Part shown: in pieces, positions 29,773-40,595 of the stretch
How positions within the stretch are numbered: position 1 is the stretch's first letter
Layout of the letters: each line of letters starts with the position of its first letter
Assembly (NCBI RefSeq): GCF_900148505.1
Contig: NZ_FRXO01000001.1
Span: forward strand, 62,001 to 126,000
DNA length: 64,000 nt
Reading direction: 5' to 3'
Origin: Pseudoxanthobacter soli DSM 19599
GTDB lineage: Bacteria; Pseudomonadota; Alphaproteobacteria; Rhizobiales; Segnochrobactraceae
Program-made: the position numbers and the translations under genes
Notes under the pieces: generated by a model
Database searches by the model: none
Told to the model about the DNA's origin: nothing
What the model saw: only the letters and a program-made list of their open reading frames with translations

Positions 29773-30107
29773 GCCGGAAATGTGCTCCCCCATCAGGCGC
29801 GGCCTCAAATGTTTAAACGGCCGGGCGCCCGGGCGGAATGCGAAATAAGCCCGCGGCGGATTATTCCCCCGGTCTCGGCGTCCGCCGGTTCCATCCGTTT
29901 TGCCGGCGCCGCGGAATTTCGGGTTGGCGGAACGCGACCGGCCGAATATTCCCTTTGGGGCGCTCTGCGATCGGATGGAATCATCCGACCGGGAAGAAAT
30001 CGCTCTGGATCCAAGAGCTTGAGCCTGTGATCGCCATTCGGATCGGTTCGGTCCGAAGGGATAGGCTCTACCGCCACGTTGCGGCACTGGCAGGGAAGGG
30101 GCCTCCG
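29773..30107. other. divergent intergenic, argE to K+ channel, with repeat copy D
   Basis: A 335-bp gap dominated by repeat copy D (29960-30069). No clear promoter was identified for either gene. Confidence 0.45.
29960..30069 (+). repeat. RIME-like two-hairpin repeat, copy D
   Basis: Plus orientation: GCGCTCTG, short hairpin CGATCGGATG-GAAT-CATCCGACCG, GAAGAAATCGCTCTGGAT, AGAGCTTGAGC, then a decayed long hairpin ending ATAGGCTCTA. It ends 38 nt before the K+ channel start codon. Confidence 0.8.
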
Positions 30108-31268
30108 ATGTCCACCGCGGGCAAGACGATGCGGCGACATTTCTACGAAATCCTGGAGGGAGACGACCGCCACGATGCCATCGGGCTCATTGTCCACTAT
30201 CTCCTGATCACCCTGATCTGCGTCAGCGTGCTGTTCTCGATCATCGTGACCATTCCGGAGGTCCACGACGACTGGGGCGTCTGGTTCGAAATCAGCAGCG
30301 TCTTCATCTTCAGCGTCTTTCTGACCGAATATATCCTCCGGCTCTGGGTCAGCGTGGAAGACCCGCGACGCAAGGCTATGGGCCCGGTCGCCGCCAGACT
30401 CTCCTATGCGAGAAGCTTCGAAGGCATCATCGATCTCATCGCGATCCTGCCCTTCATCTTCGTGCACCTGTTCCACCTCGATCTCAGGGTGTTCGCGCTT
30501 CTCCGGCTGCTGCGCTTCCTCAAGCTGCTGCGCTATTCCACCGGCATCGCAGCGCTCGCGGAGGCGATTGCCGCGGAACGCCAGACGCTGCTCGCCTGCC
30601 TCGTGGTTCTCATGTCGGTCGTCACGGTGTCGGCGACCGTGATGTACCAGCTCGAAGGTCCGGTGCAGCCGCAGGCCTTCGGATCCATCCCGCTCGCGAT
30701 GTGGTGGGCGATGGAGACGGTGACCACGGTCGGCTATGGCGACATCATCCCGGCGAGCCCCGTGGGGCGCATCATCGGTGGCGTCACCATGATCATGGGG
30801 CTGATCGTGCTCGCGCTGCCGATCGCCATCGTGGCGACCTCGTTCAGCGAGGTCATCCGGCGGCGCGGCTTCGTGGTGAACTGGGCGACGCTCACCCGCA
30901 TTCCGCTGTTCGACGGTCTCAACACTGACGTGCTGGCGGAGATCCTCTCGATCGCGAGAGCGGAGACCTACGATGCCGGCAACCACGTCCTGCGCGCGGG
31001 GGACAACGCCAGGAGTCTTTATGTGATCGCGGTCGGCGACGTCGAGGCGATGCAGGGCGACGAGACGCGGCGGCTGGCGGACGGCGATGCCTTCGGCGGT
31101 CCGCTTCGCTACGGCGGCGCCGAGACGGACGCAGTCATCCGCGCCTTGACGCGCACGCGCATCATCGTGCTGCCGGAGAAGGACCTGCATTCGCTGCTCG
31201 GCCGGCGCCCGGTGTTCGCGGCCCGCATCAAGCGCCTCGCCAAGGGCGGTTCCGAAGCCCACGGCTGA
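30108..31268 (+). CDS. voltage-gated K+ channel with C-terminal CNBD-like domain (MlotiK1-like)
   Basis: A 386-residue six-helix channel. S1 is near 24-49. S4 near 124-144 has basic residues about every third position (R127, R133, R136, K139, R142). The pore holds the K+ filter TTVGYGD at 206-212. The C-terminal 259-375 aligns with a cyclic-nucleotide-binding domain as in the Mesorhizobium MlotiK1 channel. However, the ligand cassette reads DAFGGPLRYGGAETDAVI, without the FGE glutamate and the later arginine that hold cAMP, so binding may be lost. AGGGAAGGGG lies before the ATG; the frame is open upstream through repeat D but not plausibly coding there. Confidence 0.88.
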   Translation: MSTAGKTMRRHFYEILEGDDRHDAIGLIVHYLLITLICVSVLFSIIVTIPEVHDDWGVWFEISSVFIFSVFLTEYILRLWVSVEDPRRKAMGPVAARLSYARSFEGIIDLIAILPFIFVHLFHLDLRVFALLRLLRFLKLLRYSTGIAALAEAIAAERQTLLACLVVLMSVVTVSATVMYQLEGPVQPQAFGSIPLAMWWAMETVTTVGYGDIIPASPVGRIIGGVTMIMGLIVLALPIAIVATSFSEVIRRRGFVVNWATLTRIPLFDGLNTDVLAEILSIARAETYDAGNHVLRAGDNARSLYVIAVGDVEAMQGDETRRLADGDAFGGPLRYGGAETDAVIRALTRTRIIVLPEKDLHSLLGRRPVFAARIKRLAKGGSEAHG

Positions 31269-31270
31269 CA

Positions 31271-31308
31271 CGAAAAAGAAAAGCCCCGGCACCGATGGCG
31301 CCGGGGCT
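31271..31308 (-). terminator. terminator of icd
   Basis: A 9-bp stem (31282-31290 with 31300-31308) is followed on the minus strand by TTTTCTTTTTCG. It lies 44 nt past the icd stop, between the convergent K+ channel and icd genes. Confidence 0.85.
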
Positions 31309-31352
31309 CGAACCCTGTCCGGCCGAAAGGGGCCGGGCTGGGGCGCTTCAGA

Positions 31353-32570
31353 TCACCACGCCGCCATCTTGGCTTCGAGGTTCTCCGCGATCTTGTCGAG
31401 GAAGCCGGTGGTGGACAACCAGCTCTGGGTGTCGCCGACGAGCAGCGCCAGATCCTTCGTCATGTAGCCCGACTCCACCGTCTCAACGCAGACCGCTTCC
31501 AGCGTGTCGGCGAAGCGCTTCAGATCGGCATTGTCGTCGAGCTTGGCGCGATGGGCGAGGCCGCGGGTCCAGGCGAAGATCGAGGCGATGGAGTTCGTCG
31601 AGGTCTCCTCGCCGCGCTGGTGCTGGCGGTAGTGGCGGGTGACGGTGCCGTGGGCGGCCTCGGCCTCCACGGTCTTGCCGTCCGGCGTCATCAGCACGGA
31701 GGTCATCAGGCCGAGCGAGCCGAAGCCCTGGGCCACGATGTCCGACTGCACGTCGCCGTCATAGTTCTTGCAGGCCCACACATAGCCGCCGGACCACTTC
31801 AGCGCCGAGGCGACCATGTCGTCGATCAGGCGGTGCTCGTAGTGGATCTTGGCGGCCTCGAAGGCCTCCTTGAACTCGGTGTCGTAGATCTCCTGGAAGA
31901 TGTCCTTGAAGCGGCCGTCATAGGCCTTCAGGATCGTGTTCTTCGTGGAGAGATAGACCGGGTACTTGCGCAGCAGGCCGTAGTTGAGCGAGGCCCGCGC
32001 GAAGTCGCGGATCGAGTCGTCGAGATTGTACATGGCCATCGCCACGCCGGATCCCGGGAAGCTGTAGACTTCCTTCTCGATCTTGGTGCCGTCCTCGCCA
32101 ACGAACGAGATCGTCAGCTTGCCCTTGCCGGGCACGCGGAAGTCGGTGGCGCGGTACTGGTCGCCGAAGGCGTGGCGGCCGACGACGATCGGCTGGGTCC
32201 AGCCCGGCACGAGGCGGGGCACGTTCCGGGCGATGATCGGCTCGCGGAAGATCACGCCGCCGAGGATGTTGCGGATGGTGCCGTTCGGCGACTTCCACAT
32301 TTCCTTGAGGTTGAATTCCTTCACCCGCGCTTCGTCCGGGGTGATGGTGGCGCACTTTACGCCGACGCCCACGCGCTTGATCGCCTCGGCGGCCTCGACC
32401 GTCACCTTGTCGTTGGTGGCGTCGCGGTTCTCGACGCTGAGGTCGTAATATTCCAGCGGCACGTCGAGATAGGGATGGATCAGCTTGTCCTTGATGTACT
32501 GCCAGATGATCCGGGTCATCTCGTCGCCGTCGAGCTCGACGACAGGATTTGCGACCTTGATCTTCGCCAT
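31353..32570 (-). CDS. icd: NADP-dependent isocitrate dehydrogenase
   Basis: A 405-residue TCA-cycle enzyme, isocitrate to 2-oxoglutarate, of the dimeric type shared by alphaproteobacteria and eukaryotes. Start ATG 32570 gives [20 protein letters not shown], the standard N-terminus, with GAGAGG five bases upstream; the frame continues to 33473 but that part is a shadow of the divergent gene. Substrate and cofactor regions are visible in [38 protein letters not shown] and [14 protein letters not shown]. Single gene with its own terminator. Confidence 0.97.
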   Translation of the reverse strand: MAKIKVANPVVELDGDEMTRIIWQYIKDKLIHPYLDVPLEYYDLSVENRDATNDKVTVEAAEAIKRVGVGVKCATITPDEARVKEFNLKEMWKSPNGTIRNILGGVIFREPIIARNVPRLVPGWTQPIVVGRHAFGDQYRATDFRVPGKGKLTISFVGEDGTKIEKEVYSFPGSGVAMAMYNLDDSIRDFARASLNYGLLRKYPVYLSTKNTILKAYDGRFKDIFQEIYDTEFKEAFEAAKIHYEHRLIDDMVASALKWSGGYVWACKNYDGDVQSDIVAQGFGSLGLMTSVLMTPDGKTVEAEAAHGTVTRHYRQHQRGEETSTNSIASIFAWTRGLAHRAKLDDNADLKRFADTLEAVCVETVESGYMTKDLALLVGDTQSWLSTTGFLDKIAENLEAKMAAW

Positions 32571-32852
32571 GTTTGCCTCTCGGGTGCGTGCGCGGATAAA
32601 TCGGATGGCACGGGTGGTGGCGGGGAGGGCCGGAGGGGGAGTGCCCCGGCGGCCCGGAAGGGCCTGAAACGTCCCGGTTGCTATAACACCGCCTTGCCGC
32701 CCGGGCCAAGCGAGACGCGGCGTCAGGACGGAGACGATTTCCGCTTCCCGCCTGCGGATCGCGATGCGTTGCGGCCCCGCTCTCGCATCCCGCGGCGATG
32801 TGGGGCATAAGCCCGCGTTCGAGAGACGACACACGCGGCATCGAGGGCAGAC

Positions 32853-33686
32853 ATGAGCGAACCGGCAGCGGACGAGACCGATCCGACCGTGGGTGCGGGC
32901 GAAGCGGCCGCGCGCGCGCCGGTCGTCGTGCTGGTCGAGACCCAGATGGCGGAGAATATCGGCACCGCCATCCGCGCGATGGCCAATTTCGGGCTGTCCG
33001 AACTGCGCCTCGTCAAGCCGCGCGACGGATGGCCGAACGAGCGCGGCATCGCCGCCGCCTCGCGCTCCGACGAGGTGCTCGCCGGCATCACGGTGTTCGA
33101 GACGCTTGAAGAGGCCATCGCCGATTGCGATCTCGTGCTCGCCACCACGCGGCGCGAACGCGACATGATCAAGGAAGTGATCGGCCCGGACGAGGCGGCG
33201 CAGCGCTCCCTTGCCGCCGCCCATGCAGGGCGACGGGTCGCGATCCTGTTCGGCCGCGAGCGCATCGGCCTCACCAACGACGAGGTCGTGCGCTCCGACG
33301 CCATCGTCACGCTGCCGATCGATCCGCGCTTCGCCTCGCTCAACATCGCCCAGGCGGTGCTGATCGTCGCCTACGAATGGCGCCGGGCGGTGACCGGGGG
33401 CGCGCTGCCGTTCTCGAGCTTCGAGGGCGGCGAGGCCGCCACCATGGCCGAACTGCTCGGCCTGTTCGAGCATCTCGAATCGGCGCTCGAAGCCGCCGGC
33501 TATTTCCGTTCCGAGGACAAGCGTGCGGTGGCCGTTCGCGCCTTCCGCAACATCTTCCAGCGCATTTCGCTCACCGGGGGCGAGGTTCGCACTCTGCGCG
33601 GCGTCGTCGCCGCCCTGGAAGGGCGCCCGACCCGGCCCTCCAAGGAGAAGGGCCCCGCCCGAACGCCGCCGGGAACGAAACCCTGA
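32853..33686 (+). CDS. trmJ: SpoU family tRNA/rRNA 2'-O-methyltransferase, TrmJ-like
   Basis: A 277-residue SPOUT methyltransferase. The N-terminal part has [20 protein letters not shown] near residue 25 and [10 protein letters not shown] near 56. The trefoil-knot SAM site is [16 protein letters not shown] near 130 and [20 protein letters not shown] near 152. This matches TrmJ (tRNA Nm32) best; closely related LasT-type proteins cannot be excluded. It is divergent from icd with a 282-bp gap. Confidence 0.88.
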   Translation: MSEPAADETDPTVGAGEAAARAPVVVLVETQMAENIGTAIRAMANFGLSELRLVKPRDGWPNERGIAAASRSDEVLAGITVFETLEEAIADCDLVLATTRRERDMIKEVIGPDEAAQRSLAAAHAGRRVAILFGRERIGLTNDEVVRSDAIVTLPIDPRFASLNIAQAVLIVAYEWRRAVTGGALPFSSFEGGEAATMAELLGLFEHLESALEAAGYFRSEDKRAVAVRAFRNIFQRISLTGGEVRTLRGVVAALEGRPTRPSKEKGPARTPPGTKP

Positions 33687-33932
33687 CCGGCGCTCGCGGC
33701 GCTGGACGGGCGGGCGCGACGGGAGGATGTTGCCGCGCAGGCCTGCGTGCGTTGCCGGCTGCCGCCGCGCCGGAGAACGGCCATTAAGCGCCCGTTCATC
33801 TTGCGGGCGCTTGAATTATGCGTGCTTCAATCGGAACGCGCCAGCCGGGGCCGTGGCGGGATATCGACCCGCCGGTGCCAGGGCTGAACGGTCAAAGGTT
33901 CACGGCAAGAGTTCATGGCGGGAGTTCATGAC

Positions 33933-34838
33933 ATGGCTGTCATCGATCTTTATGCGGGAACACGGCATGCGCCGGACGGCCTCGCCGGCGCGGCGGCCGC
34001 CGTGGACCACCCGCCCGCTTCCGCATCGCCGTCCTCCATTCTCGTGTTCGATTCCGGGGTCGGCGGTCTCACCGTCCAGCGCGAGATCGCGGCGCGCCTG
34101 CCCGGCGCGCGCACCGTGTATGTCGCCGACGATGCCGGCTTTCCCTATGGCGCCTGGGCGGAGGACGATCTCGTTGCCCGCGTGCGCGACCTCGTCGTCG
34201 ATCTCTCCCGTCGCCACGAGCCGGACGCGGTGGTCATCGCCTGCCACACCGCCTCGACGCTGGTGCTGCCGGCGCTGCGGGCCTCGCTCGATATTCCGGT
34301 GGTCGGCACCGTGCCGGCGATCAAGCCCGCGGTGGCCGCGACGCGCTCCGGCCTCGTCAGCGTGCTGGCGACGCCCGGAACCGTGGCGCGCGACTATACT
34401 CGCGCGCTGATCAACACCCACGGCCATGGTGCCGAGGTCAATCTCGTCGGCTCGAAGCGTCTGGCGGCGCTCGCCGAGGCGCGTCTGCGTGGCGAGACGG
34501 TGGATGAACAGGCCATCGCCGACGAGATAGCGCCCGCCTTCGTGGCGCGCGACGGCCGGCGGACCGATGCCATCGTGCTGGCGTGCACCCACTATCCTTT
34601 CCTGACGGACGTGTTCGTCCGGCTTGCACCCTGGCCGGTGCACTGGATCGATCCGGCGCCGGCCATCGCGCGGCGCACGGTCGATGTGCTGGGCCTGCCG
34701 GAGGGGGCTTCCGCGTTCCGGCAGCCGGAAAACGATGCCGCCCCGCGCGGCAGCGTGATCTTCACCTCCGGCCGTCCGCCCGAAGGCGCGCTGTCGGCGA
34801 CCCTCTCCGCCCTGCGCCTCGCCTGGAAGCCGGACTGA
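33933..34838 (+). CDS. murI: glutamate racemase
   Basis: A 301-residue enzyme that makes D-glutamate for peptidoglycan. The N-terminal motif is LVFDSGVGGLTVQREI, with FPYGAWAEDD after it. The second catalytic Cys is in VLACTHYPFLTDVF. The first sits in VVIACHTASTLVLPALRA: the usual CNTAS has Asn, here His. The Cys itself is present. ATG 33933 (GGGAG upstream) is preferred over 33915. murI following trmJ and preceding rpsD is a common Hyphomicrobiales order. Confidence 0.93.
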   Translation: MAVIDLYAGTRHAPDGLAGAAAAVDHPPASASPSSILVFDSGVGGLTVQREIAARLPGARTVYVADDAGFPYGAWAEDDLVARVRDLVVDLSRRHEPDAVVIACHTASTLVLPALRASLDIPVVGTVPAIKPAVAATRSGLVSVLATPGTVARDYTRALINTHGHGAEVNLVGSKRLAALAEARLRGETVDEQAIADEIAPAFVARDGRRTDAIVLACTHYPFLTDVFVRLAPWPVHWIDPAPAIARRTVDVLGLPEGASAFRQPENDAAPRGSVIFTSGRPPEGALSATLSALRLAWKPD

Positions 34839-34887
34839 TCGATGAGGCGGGAATGACGGATTTCCGCCGGTTTTCCGCGCGCCGGGG

Positions 34888-34953
34888 TTGATTTGGCATC
34901 GGGTTTGCGGTAGCACCCGCCATCCGCAAGGCCGGGGTGTCGCTCCGGCCTTG
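34888..34953 (+). promoter_or_regulatory. rpsD promoter and leader hairpin
   Basis: TTGATT (34888-34893), 17 nt, TAGCAC (34911-34916) is a plausible promoter. Immediately downstream a 9-bp perfect hairpin, CAAGGCCGG with CCGGCCTTG (34927-34935 and 34945-34953), would form at the 5' end of a leader of about 155 nt. It has no T tract, so it is not a simple terminator. Confidence 0.4.
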
Positions 34954-35078
34954 TGCGTTCACGCACCCGTGGGATCGGGCGAGCGCTTCGCCCGTCGTCC
35001 CTGTCGGTTCCTCCGCCCCTGTGGCGGAGAGGACAAAGGAGGGCGCGTTTCCGAAGAATCGAACACCAGGAAACTGCG

Positions 35079-35696
35079 ATGAGCAAGCGCCATTCGGCGA
35101 AGTACAAGATCGACCGCCGCCTCGGAGAGAACATCTGGGGCCGCTCGAAGAGCCCGGTCAATCGCCGCGAATACGGTCCCGGCCAGCACGGCCAGCGCCG
35201 CAAGGGCAAGCTTTCGGACTTCGGCGTGCAGCTGCGCGCCAAGCAGAAGCTGAAGGGCTACTACGCCAACATTTCCGAGAAGCAGTTCACGGCGATCTAC
35301 GACGAGGCGTCCCGCATGAAGGGCGACACCTCCGAGCGTCTGATCGGCCTGCTGGAGAGCCGGCTGGACGCGATCGTGTATCGCGCCAAGTTCGTGTCGA
35401 CCCCGTTCGCCGCGCGCCAGTTCGTCAGCCATGGCCACATCAAGGTCAATGGCCGCCGCGTGAACATCCCGAGCTACCGCGTGCGCGCCGGCGACGTCGT
35501 CGAGGTGAAGGACAAGTCCAAGCAGCTTGCCTTCGTGCTCGAGGCCGTCCAGTCGGGCGAGCGCGACGTTCCGGACTATATCGAGGCCGACCACTCCAAG
35601 ATGGTGGCCAAGTATGTCCGCGTGCCGGCTCTGGGCGATGTGCCCTATCCGGTGCAGATGGAGCCGAACCTGGTCGTCGAGTTCTACTCGCGCTGA
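35079..35696 (+). CDS. rpsD: 30S ribosomal protein S4
   Basis: A 205-residue primary 16S-binding protein. Start ATG 35079 gives [20 protein letters not shown]. The S4 RNA-binding domain is at about 93-155 ([33 protein letters not shown]). Alphaproteobacterial S4 keeps the zinc-free N-terminus seen here. The gene stands alone with promoter and terminator. In some bacteria S4 represses its own mRNA; whether the leader hairpin serves that is unknown. Confidence 0.98.
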   Translation: MSKRHSAKYKIDRRLGENIWGRSKSPVNRREYGPGQHGQRRKGKLSDFGVQLRAKQKLKGYYANISEKQFTAIYDEASRMKGDTSERLIGLLESRLDAIVYRAKFVSTPFAARQFVSHGHIKVNGRRVNIPSYRVRAGDVVEVKDKSKQLAFVLEAVQSGERDVPDYIEADHSKMVAKYVRVPALGDVPYPVQMEPNLVVEFYSR

Positions 35697-35720
35697 CCGG
35701 GCGAAAGCCTGCCATTCGGA

Positions 35721-35755
35721 AAGGCCGTCGGGGCAACCCGGCGGCCTTTTCTTTT
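35721..35755 (+). terminator. terminator of rpsD
   Basis: A stem AAGGCCG plus inner CGGG/CCCG, loop GCAA, then CGGCCTTTTCTTTT: a classic intrinsic terminator 24 nt after the rpsD stop. Confidence 0.9.
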
Positions 35756-35833
35756 GGGCCGCGCCCGGTTTTCCGCGAAGGCTCGCCGGCGGGCGGGCGC
35801 TCCTCCGTCCGGAGGAACGCCGTGTCGGTCACT

Positions 35834-35942
35834 GGAGCGCTTTCCGATCTGATGGAATCATCAGATCGACAAGAAATCGCTCCAGATTCAAAAGCTTGAG
35901 CATATCCCGTTCAGATCGGCTCGATCTGAACGGGATATGCTG
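35834..35942 (+). repeat. RIME-like two-hairpin repeat, copy C (best preserved)
   Basis: Plus orientation. Hairpin 1: CGATCTGATG, loop GAAT, CATCAGATCG, a perfect 10-bp stem. Spacer: GACAAGAAATCGCTCCAG, ATTCAAAAGCTTG. Hairpin 2: 20-bp perfect stem, AGCATATCCCGTTCAGATCG with its complement around a GCT loop (35900-35942). It lies between the rpsD terminator and the 3' end of the siderophore-interacting gene. Confidence 0.92.
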
Positions 35943-35951
35943 TAAGCGGCC

Positions 35952-36785
35952 TCAGTCCTCGATCGTCTCGTGCGCCCCCTCCGCGCCGTGGCGCCAGTAG
36001 CCGGAGGCGCGCACCCACGCCTTCGGATGCCGCTTCTCCTCCACAAGGATGCGGCGCAGACGCTTGGCGACGTCGGATTCCGCCGCGATCCAGGCATGGC
36101 CGTCACCCGCGGGCAGGGCGAGCGCGCGTAGCGCGGCTTCCAGCCGCTCGGGCGTTCCGGCCGCCGCAGGGCCGCGATGCACCCATGTGATGCTTGCCGA
36201 GGCGCGGGTTTCCAGCCGCTGCTCGTCGGCGGCGCCGCCGACGTCCGCGATGACGATGGCACGGGCGCCGGCATGCAGTTCCTCCAGCCGCCGGGCGATG
36301 GCGGGCAGGGCGGCATCGTCGCCGATCATCAGGTACCAGTCGAAATCGCCAGCCACCACGAACGAGCCGCGCGGCCCGCCGACGCCGATCCTGTGGCCGG
36401 GCGCCGCCTGCATCGCCCACCGGGTGGCGGGGCCGGCCTCGTGGATGGCGAACTCGATGTCGAGTTCGTTCGCGGCCGCATCGTAGCGGCGCGGGGTGTA
36501 GTCGCGCATCAGCGGCCGCTCGCCTTCGAACACCGGCGCGCCGTTCGCGCCGACGCCGGGCAGCACGGGCGCCTCGCGGCCTTCTTCGGGGAAGAACAGC
36601 TTGACGTGATCGTCGAAGCCCGCGCTGGCGAAGCCGGCGAGGTCGTCGCCGGTCAGCGTCACGCGGATCATCGAAGGGGTCGTCCTGGCGACGCGTGCGA
36701 CGCTCAGCAGCCGGAATTTCAGCGGGTGCCGCACGCGTTCGCTGCGGTGGTCGCGGGACATTTGATCGGGGAGGATGTCGGTCAT
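35952..36785 (-). CDS. siderophore-interacting protein (FAD-dependent ferric reductase)
   Basis: A 277-residue protein of the SIP/ViuB family that releases iron from ferric siderophores in the cytoplasm using FAD and NAD(P)H. The FAD motif RxYT appears as MRDYTPRRYDAAANELDIEF near residue 95. The region WYLMIGDDAALPAIARRLEEL near 150 is the SIP C-terminal domain, and the protein ends in the usual GYWRHGAEGAHETIED helix. Start ATG 36785 has AGGAA six bases upstream. No siderophore receptor or Fur box is visible beside it. Confidence 0.9.
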   Translation of the reverse strand: MTDILPDQMSRDHRSERVRHPLKFRLLSVARVARTTPSMIRVTLTGDDLAGFASAGFDDHVKLFFPEEGREAPVLPGVGANGAPVFEGERPLMRDYTPRRYDAAANELDIEFAIHEAGPATRWAMQAAPGHRIGVGGPRGSFVVAGDFDWYLMIGDDAALPAIARRLEELHAGARAIVIADVGGAADEQRLETRASASITWVHRGPAAAGTPERLEAALRALALPAGDGHAWIAAESDVAKRLRRILVEEKRHPKAWVRASGYWRHGAEGAHETIED

Positions 36786-36988
36786 GTCGGTTCCTGCATT
36801 GGAACCGGGTTCGGCAGCGTGCAGACGATCGCCAGCAGCCGAACCCGGTCTTCGGGCTCGTCGGGCGCGTTGTCTCACGTTAACGCCTACGTGCGCCGGT
36901 CCATACGAGGGCCGGGCAAAGAACGACCTTCAGTTACGCCTCCGGCCCGCCGTGCGCAAGCCTGTCAGTGCGCAAGCCTGCCGGCGCG

Positions 36989-37516
36989 TCAACGGCCGCG
37001 CGGCGGCTTCGGCGGCTCGTCGGACAGCACCCTGTACATGAACAGGAGGTCGAGCCAGCGGCCGAACTTCGCGCCGACCTGCGGCAGCACCGCGCCCATC
37101 TCGAAGCCGAAGGCGGCGTGAAGCCGGACCGAACCCTCGTTGCCGGCCTCGATGCCGCCGACGAGGACGTGCACGCCGCGCTCGGTCGCTGTCGAGACCA
37201 GCGCGCCCATCAGCGCCTTGCCGATGCCGCGCCCGCGCGTATCGGCCCGCACATAGATCGAAAGCTCTGCCGTGTGGCGATAGCCCTCGTGCGGCCGGAA
37301 GGGTCCATAGGTGGCGTAGCCGAGAACCGCGCCGTCCTCCTCCGCCACCAGCACGGGAAAACCGGCCGCGACCCGCTCCTCGAACCAGGCCGTCCGCCCG
37401 GCGAGGTCGGAGGGTGTCTCGTTCCAGATCGCCGTCGTGTTGAGCACGGCGTCGTTATAGATCGCGAGGATGGCGGGGATGTCTTCCCGGCCGGCGGAAC
37501 GAACGATGGTGCCCAT
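36989..37516 (-). CDS. GNAT N-acetyltransferase, phosphinothricin acetyltransferase-like
   Basis: A 175-residue acetyltransferase. The acetyl-CoA loop is VRADTRGRGIGKALMGALVS near residue 90, and NEGSVRLHAAFGFEMGAVLP near 125 is characteristic of the PAT/MddA group, which acetylates phosphinothricin, methionine sulfoximine or sulfone. Start ATG 37516 is preferred over a TTG at 37537. It is divergent from a LysR gene with an 85-bp gap, suggesting regulation by that protein. Confidence 0.85.
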   Translation of the reverse strand: MGTIVRSAGREDIPAILAIYNDAVLNTTAIWNETPSDLAGRTAWFEERVAAGFPVLVAEEDGAVLGYATYGPFRPHEGYRHTAELSIYVRADTRGRGIGKALMGALVSTATERGVHVLVGGIEAGNEGSVRLHAAFGFEMGAVLPQVGAKFGRWLDLLFMYRVLSDEPPKPPRGR

Positions 37517-37528
37517 GGCGCGCCTGCA

Positions 37529-37592
37529 GCTTATCAATCAACGGTATCGATGCTATCATGATGCCCATATGTTTTCTCGAACGTTGCGATAA
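37529..37592. promoter_or_regulatory. inverted repeat in the GNAT/LysR divergent promoter
   Basis: CTTATC...CAACG (37529-37542) and CGTTG...GATAAG (37581-37592) form an interrupted inverted repeat about 50 bp apart that spans both start regions. It may be the LysR operator pair. Confidence 0.35.
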
Positions 37593-37601
37593 GAAAATAC
37601 G

Positions 37602-38537
37602 ATGGATATCGACCAGTTGCGCACCTTCGACCGCATCGTGCGCGACGGCTCGTTCACCAAGGCGGCAGCGCGGCTCGCGGTGACCCAGGCGACCGTCTCC
37701 ATGCGCATCCGGGCGCTGGAGGATGCGCTCGGCGGGCTTCTGTTCGAGCGGGGCCGCAAGGTGCGCCTTACCGAGCGCGGGGCGACGTTCCTGCCTTATG
37801 CACGCCGCATCCTCTCCACCGTGCTGGAAGGCACCGACGCGATCCGTGGGGCCGAGCGTGGCCGCATCGCGCTCGCGACCCTGCGCAGTCTGGTGCGGCC
37901 GCTGGTGTCTCCCGTGCTGGTGTCGTTCATGGCCGGGCATCCCATGGCCGAGGTGGTGCTGAGCGAGGGCAACCACGGCGACGTCGCCGAGCGGGTGCAC
38001 GACCGCACCGTCGATCTCGCCATCATGGGCTGGCCCAATCTCGATCCGCTGCTCGACGAACTCCATCCGCTGGCCGTGTTCCGGGAGCGGGTGGTGATGA
38101 CGGTTGCCGCCGACGTCGCCGCCCGGCTGCCGGTGACGCCGACGATCGAGGACGTGTTCGCGGTCGTCCCGCACTTCCTCACTCTCGGATGGTGGCAGGT
38201 GCTGCCGGACGCCGTCGCCGGTCTTCGCCTGCGCGCTCCGGCGGCTTCGACCATGCCCGGCGATGCCGGCCTTGCCCTGATCCGCGCCGGAACCGCGGTC
38301 GGCTACATGCCCCACACCTGGATCGGCGCCGATGTGGCGGCCGGCCGGCTGGTGGCGATCGAGCCGGTGGACGGGCCGAGCGTCAGCCGCGACAGTGCTC
38401 TGGTGGCCGCGCGCGGCAGCGTCGCCGATGCGCCGCTGACGCTGGAACTCGCCCGCCGGCTGGTGGCGCGTGGCGCGGCGGAAGGAATGCTGCACCGCGC
38501 CGATCCCGCGCTTTCCGACGCCACGCAGGGGGTATAA
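37602..38537 (+). CDS. LysR family transcriptional regulator
   Basis: A 311-residue LTTR. The winged HTH is at residues 1-60 (MDIDQLRTFDRIVRDGSFTK, ATVSMRIRALEDALG). The effector domain follows from about 90 to 295, with DLAIMGWPNLDPLL near 145 and GDAGLALIRAGTAVGYMPHT near 222. The inducer is unknown. The divergent GNAT gene is the likely target. Confidence 0.93.
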   Translation: MDIDQLRTFDRIVRDGSFTKAAARLAVTQATVSMRIRALEDALGGLLFERGRKVRLTERGATFLPYARRILSTVLEGTDAIRGAERGRIALATLRSLVRPLVSPVLVSFMAGHPMAEVVLSEGNHGDVAERVHDRTVDLAIMGWPNLDPLLDELHPLAVFRERVVMTVAADVAARLPVTPTIEDVFAVVPHFLTLGWWQVLPDAVAGLRLRAPAASTMPGDAGLALIRAGTAVGYMPHTWIGADVAAGRLVAIEPVDGPSVSRDSALVAARGSVADAPLTLELARRLVARGAAEGMLHRADPALSDATQGV

Positions 38538-38670
38538 GGGGCCGCTTCCGCACAAGGAGGCGGTTCTTGGGCGTTAGGGGAAAAGTTCTTGGGCCTTCCC
38601 TGAAAAAAGGCGGCGTCCCGCGGGCTTTCTCCGCTTGGCGGCAACCGGGGGCGATGCTATCTCGGCGGCC

Positions 38671-40476
<1,806 letters not shown>

Positions 40477-40501
40477 TCCACGCGCGCGACGCCTCGAATC
40501 G

Positions 40502-40537
40502 AAACGGCCCGGCGAGCGATCGCCGGGCCGTTTGCTT
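40502..40537 (+). terminator. terminator of lepA
   Basis: A perfect 14-bp stem (40502-40515 with 40520-40533), loop GCGA, followed by GCTTTT, 26 nt after the lepA stop. Confidence 0.9.
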
Positions 40538-40595
40538 TTCGGCAGGGCGGCCGCGCTGCGGCGGCCGTCACTCGCCCCCTATTACTTGCCCGGCA

